A stretch of DNA of 64,000 bases from Rhytidiadelphus loreus. Lineage: Eukaryota > Streptophyta > Bryopsida > Hypnales > Hylocomiaceae. The notes below the pieces were generated by a model. The model was given only the letters and a program-made list of their open reading frames with translations. It was not told the DNA's origin and did no database searches. The stretch spans positions 44,125,348 through 44,189,347 of the forward strand of contig OX344764.1 in assembly GCA_947034895.1 (NCBI GenBank), in the 5' to 3' direction. Positions 61,617 to 64,000 of this stretch are shown here, in pieces. Position 1 is the stretch's first letter. Each line of letters starts with the position of its first letter. The position numbers and the translations under genes are program-made.

Positions 61617-64000
61617 ATATGTCTTTTTGTCTACATTTGAAGCTTTGATTCATTCTATTTGGACTAATAATGAAAAAGTTATGGACAATCTCAGTTTTTC
61701 GGGCAATCTAAGCATCTTCTTGAAAAAATAACTTTTAGGATTCATTTTTGAATGCAAATTTTAAAATTTTCAGAAAAAAATAGTTAGACAAGGTTGAATT
61801 TGCTTTCTAGAACAATCTCACTGTTGGAATTATCGTATTTCAATTTTGTCTTAGAGCTATTATCGATTTAGTTATTCCTTCAATCTTGAATCTACTTCTA
61901 CTTAATAATTTTTTAATGAGTAAAAATTTAGTGTTTTTTTCTTGAATTTTTTTTCCTAGATTCCCTACTGAAGTATTCAACATATAAACTTAGAAAATCA
62001 AAATCAACAATACAAAAAATTTAAGTTAAATAGGTTCAAAGCCCAAAAATCTAGTCAAGCAAGGTGCAAAAAAACTTGTTTTCTTCACTTTCAATGCAAA
62101 TATCTTGCAATCTATTTGATCAAAGTTTCTGAAATTTCTTGTGTACATTCTCATACTAGTCTAGTATAAGATCCTATGGTTATATATGCAAAAGAAAAAC
62201 AATTTTTATAGTTTTTTGCTCTTTGCAATAGAAGTGGCAGTTTTGAGTGTGTTTTCATCGAGAAAAAGCCTCGGGGCTTAATTCCTCAAGGCCCAGGGCC
62301 TTTTTGGGTTTAAAAACATCATTGCTTTTGAAGTGATGCAGTTCAAAATGTTAGTAAGGTATAAAAATCTCAACCGTACAATCTTGTAGTGTACATGTTG
62401 TAGATGGCGTAAATCAAATTTGAAGTAATTTGACTGTGTAGATTGCAAGATTATAATGTTTTAGTGTAAAAAAAAGATGCTGAAATTTTCCTAGAAACAC
62501 ATTTGGAGGTGAAATTTGATTTCTAGACCTCCTCAAATGAAAAAAATTTAAACTACAAAGTGATTCAAAATCAACATTCAAACACATTGGTGAAAAAAAA
62601 GCATCATTGAATTGACTCATTGTGTCTGCAAAATGGCTTTCAAATGTCAAAAAATAGCAACAAAAGTTGCAGGAAAACACATCTAAAGCTAAACCTCCTT
62701 CTACTAAAATGTTTCTCAGTCACTCATAACTTTATGGATTAAAATGAAATTTTAGCTGCGGAAGTTTGCTGTAGTCCAAAAATGTCGGGATTTTGAACTT
62801 CGAATTGCTCCCAAACCTTCAAAACAACTTGGATTGGCATTAATTTTTTTCCACAATAACTAGATTTAAAGGGAAACATAAGCCAACAATTTTTTTTGAA
62901 AACAAACATTGGATGAATGAGATACAAGTCCCCAAAGTTGCAGCCATCCCGGGTACGCAACTCCCATATTATATGCGTGGGTCATCGGCATTAAAACAAC
63001 TTAAAGGATGGCTTTTGTAAAAATAAAATGAAATTAAAATGACCAAAATGTTGGGTGAAGACAAAATTAAATAAAATAACTACAAAAAATTCAGGGTTGC
63101 ATATTTATTATAAAAAAATCTTCATAGTGTATATGAAGAAAATTTGAAAGAGCTATAATTTTGTTAATCTTGTAGAGCCCTAATGGGAGTATTAGAAGTA
63201 GATGTCACAGTAGTATTTGCTAATACTACAAGGTCCTTGTACTTCTGCATTTTTAGCTTCATCTGCCACAATTTTCAAACCTACATGTATAGATGAAATA
63301 CAAAAATCCACCTCATTGTCATATGTAATTCATTTGAGCTTGCAAAAACAAAACCATTGACTATTCCTCAATGCAAGACTAATTACTCTGCAAAAAATTG
63401 CAATATTCACATCCTAATCAAGTTCCTAATCATACTCCTCATAACATTCTACAACAAATCAAGAATTATAAAAGTGCAAGTAGAAAAGAGAAATAAAAGA
63501 ATGCAACAAATAGGGATTACCAAGCCTTAAGAGAAAAATAGACCACACTAACTTTACAATATCCACTCTATGAAGATGTCACAAACACCAAGCACCAAAC
63601 TTGGCTAAAAAATTCAGTTTGTGCTCAACTTTTTAAATGCTGAACTTTGATGACATCCAAATCTAAACAATGTGAAGGATTGAAGGTCATCAACATTTAT
63701 TAATGCCACTATTGATAAAGCTCTAATTTTTCTACTTTCTAATCCTATATAAATGCAACACAATAGAAGGAAGATGAATATTATGATACTTCACTCTTTA
63801 GAATTGTAAATAATAAGATGCACCCTTGCTGAAAACTACACCAATATGATGAATGTTCAAAATTAGACATCAAGAAACAAGAATTTGTCTCCTAGAAAAT
63901 TAAGTGCACAAATATAGCAAGTACTTCTTCAAACACAAAACAACTCATAATACTAAGGCAAATTTAATAAATTATCAAGATTGAGAGGATAACTTAATTA
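61617..64000. other. AT-rich intergenic DNA with one dispersed repeat
   Basis: Non-coding. The segment 62785-62950 is the reverse complement of a relative at 29950-30115 (shared AACTTTG.GG..TTGTATCTC and CAATCCAAGTTGTTTT). Nothing else can be supported. Confidence 0.5.

Overview
The window looks like nuclear DNA of a land plant, most likely a bryophyte and probably a moss. The genes are spliced with GT-AG introns. Several products are plastid proteins (ClpP3, anthranilate phosphoribosyltransferase, a conserved transit-peptide protein). The ARO-type armadillo protein starts with an N-terminus I associate with bryophyte members. Gene bodies are GC-balanced islands in AT-rich DNA full of small non-autonomous DNA transposons. 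The species call is inference; no organelle or rRNA marker is present.

Layout. 1-5.4 kb is AT-rich and gene-free, with a piggyBac-like TTAA element and two MITE copies. 5.5-6.5 kb (+) is an intronless CLPP3 gene with a short upstream ORF. 8.25-10.9 kb (-) is a seven-exon gene for a 221-residue putative plastid protein; no exon exceeds 212 nt, so I rebuilt it from splice sites and reading-frame closure. It converges on CLPP3 and diverges from PAT1 (12.3-16.1 kb, +), the second enzyme of tryptophan synthesis. 19-24 kb (+) is a three-exon ARMADILLO REPEAT ONLY gene whose leader and both exon-intron boundaries carry tandem duplications. 24-41 kb is repeat-rich and has no intact gene; it holds a possible LINE 3' end, a decayed hAT transposase and two tandem arrays. 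41-46 kb (+) is a four-exon gene for a 709-residue protein of order C2 - inositol polyphosphate 5-phosphatase - C2. 46-53 kb is transposon territory: two CACTA-type MITEs with exact 3-bp target duplications, a second piggyBac-like element, a 400-bp foldback and a (TA)n tract. 53.4-56.2 kb (-) is a broken isoaspartyl dipeptidase (IadA-like M38) gene lacking its N-terminal exons and carrying a 1-nt frameshift. 57-60 kb has fragments of unrecognised, probably repetitive genes. 60-64 kb is AT-rich.

The genes form no operon or pathway cluster. CLPP3, the 221-residue protein and PAT1 are plastid-directed housekeeping functions within 11 kb. ARO and the 5-phosphatase are cytosolic or membrane-peripheral signalling proteins linked in other plants to polarity and phosphoinositides. 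The most unusual items are the ARO splice-boundary duplications, the C2-5PTase-C2 architecture, the Ser-for-Asn change in the PAT1 substrate motif, the IadA remnant and the piggyBac-like elements.
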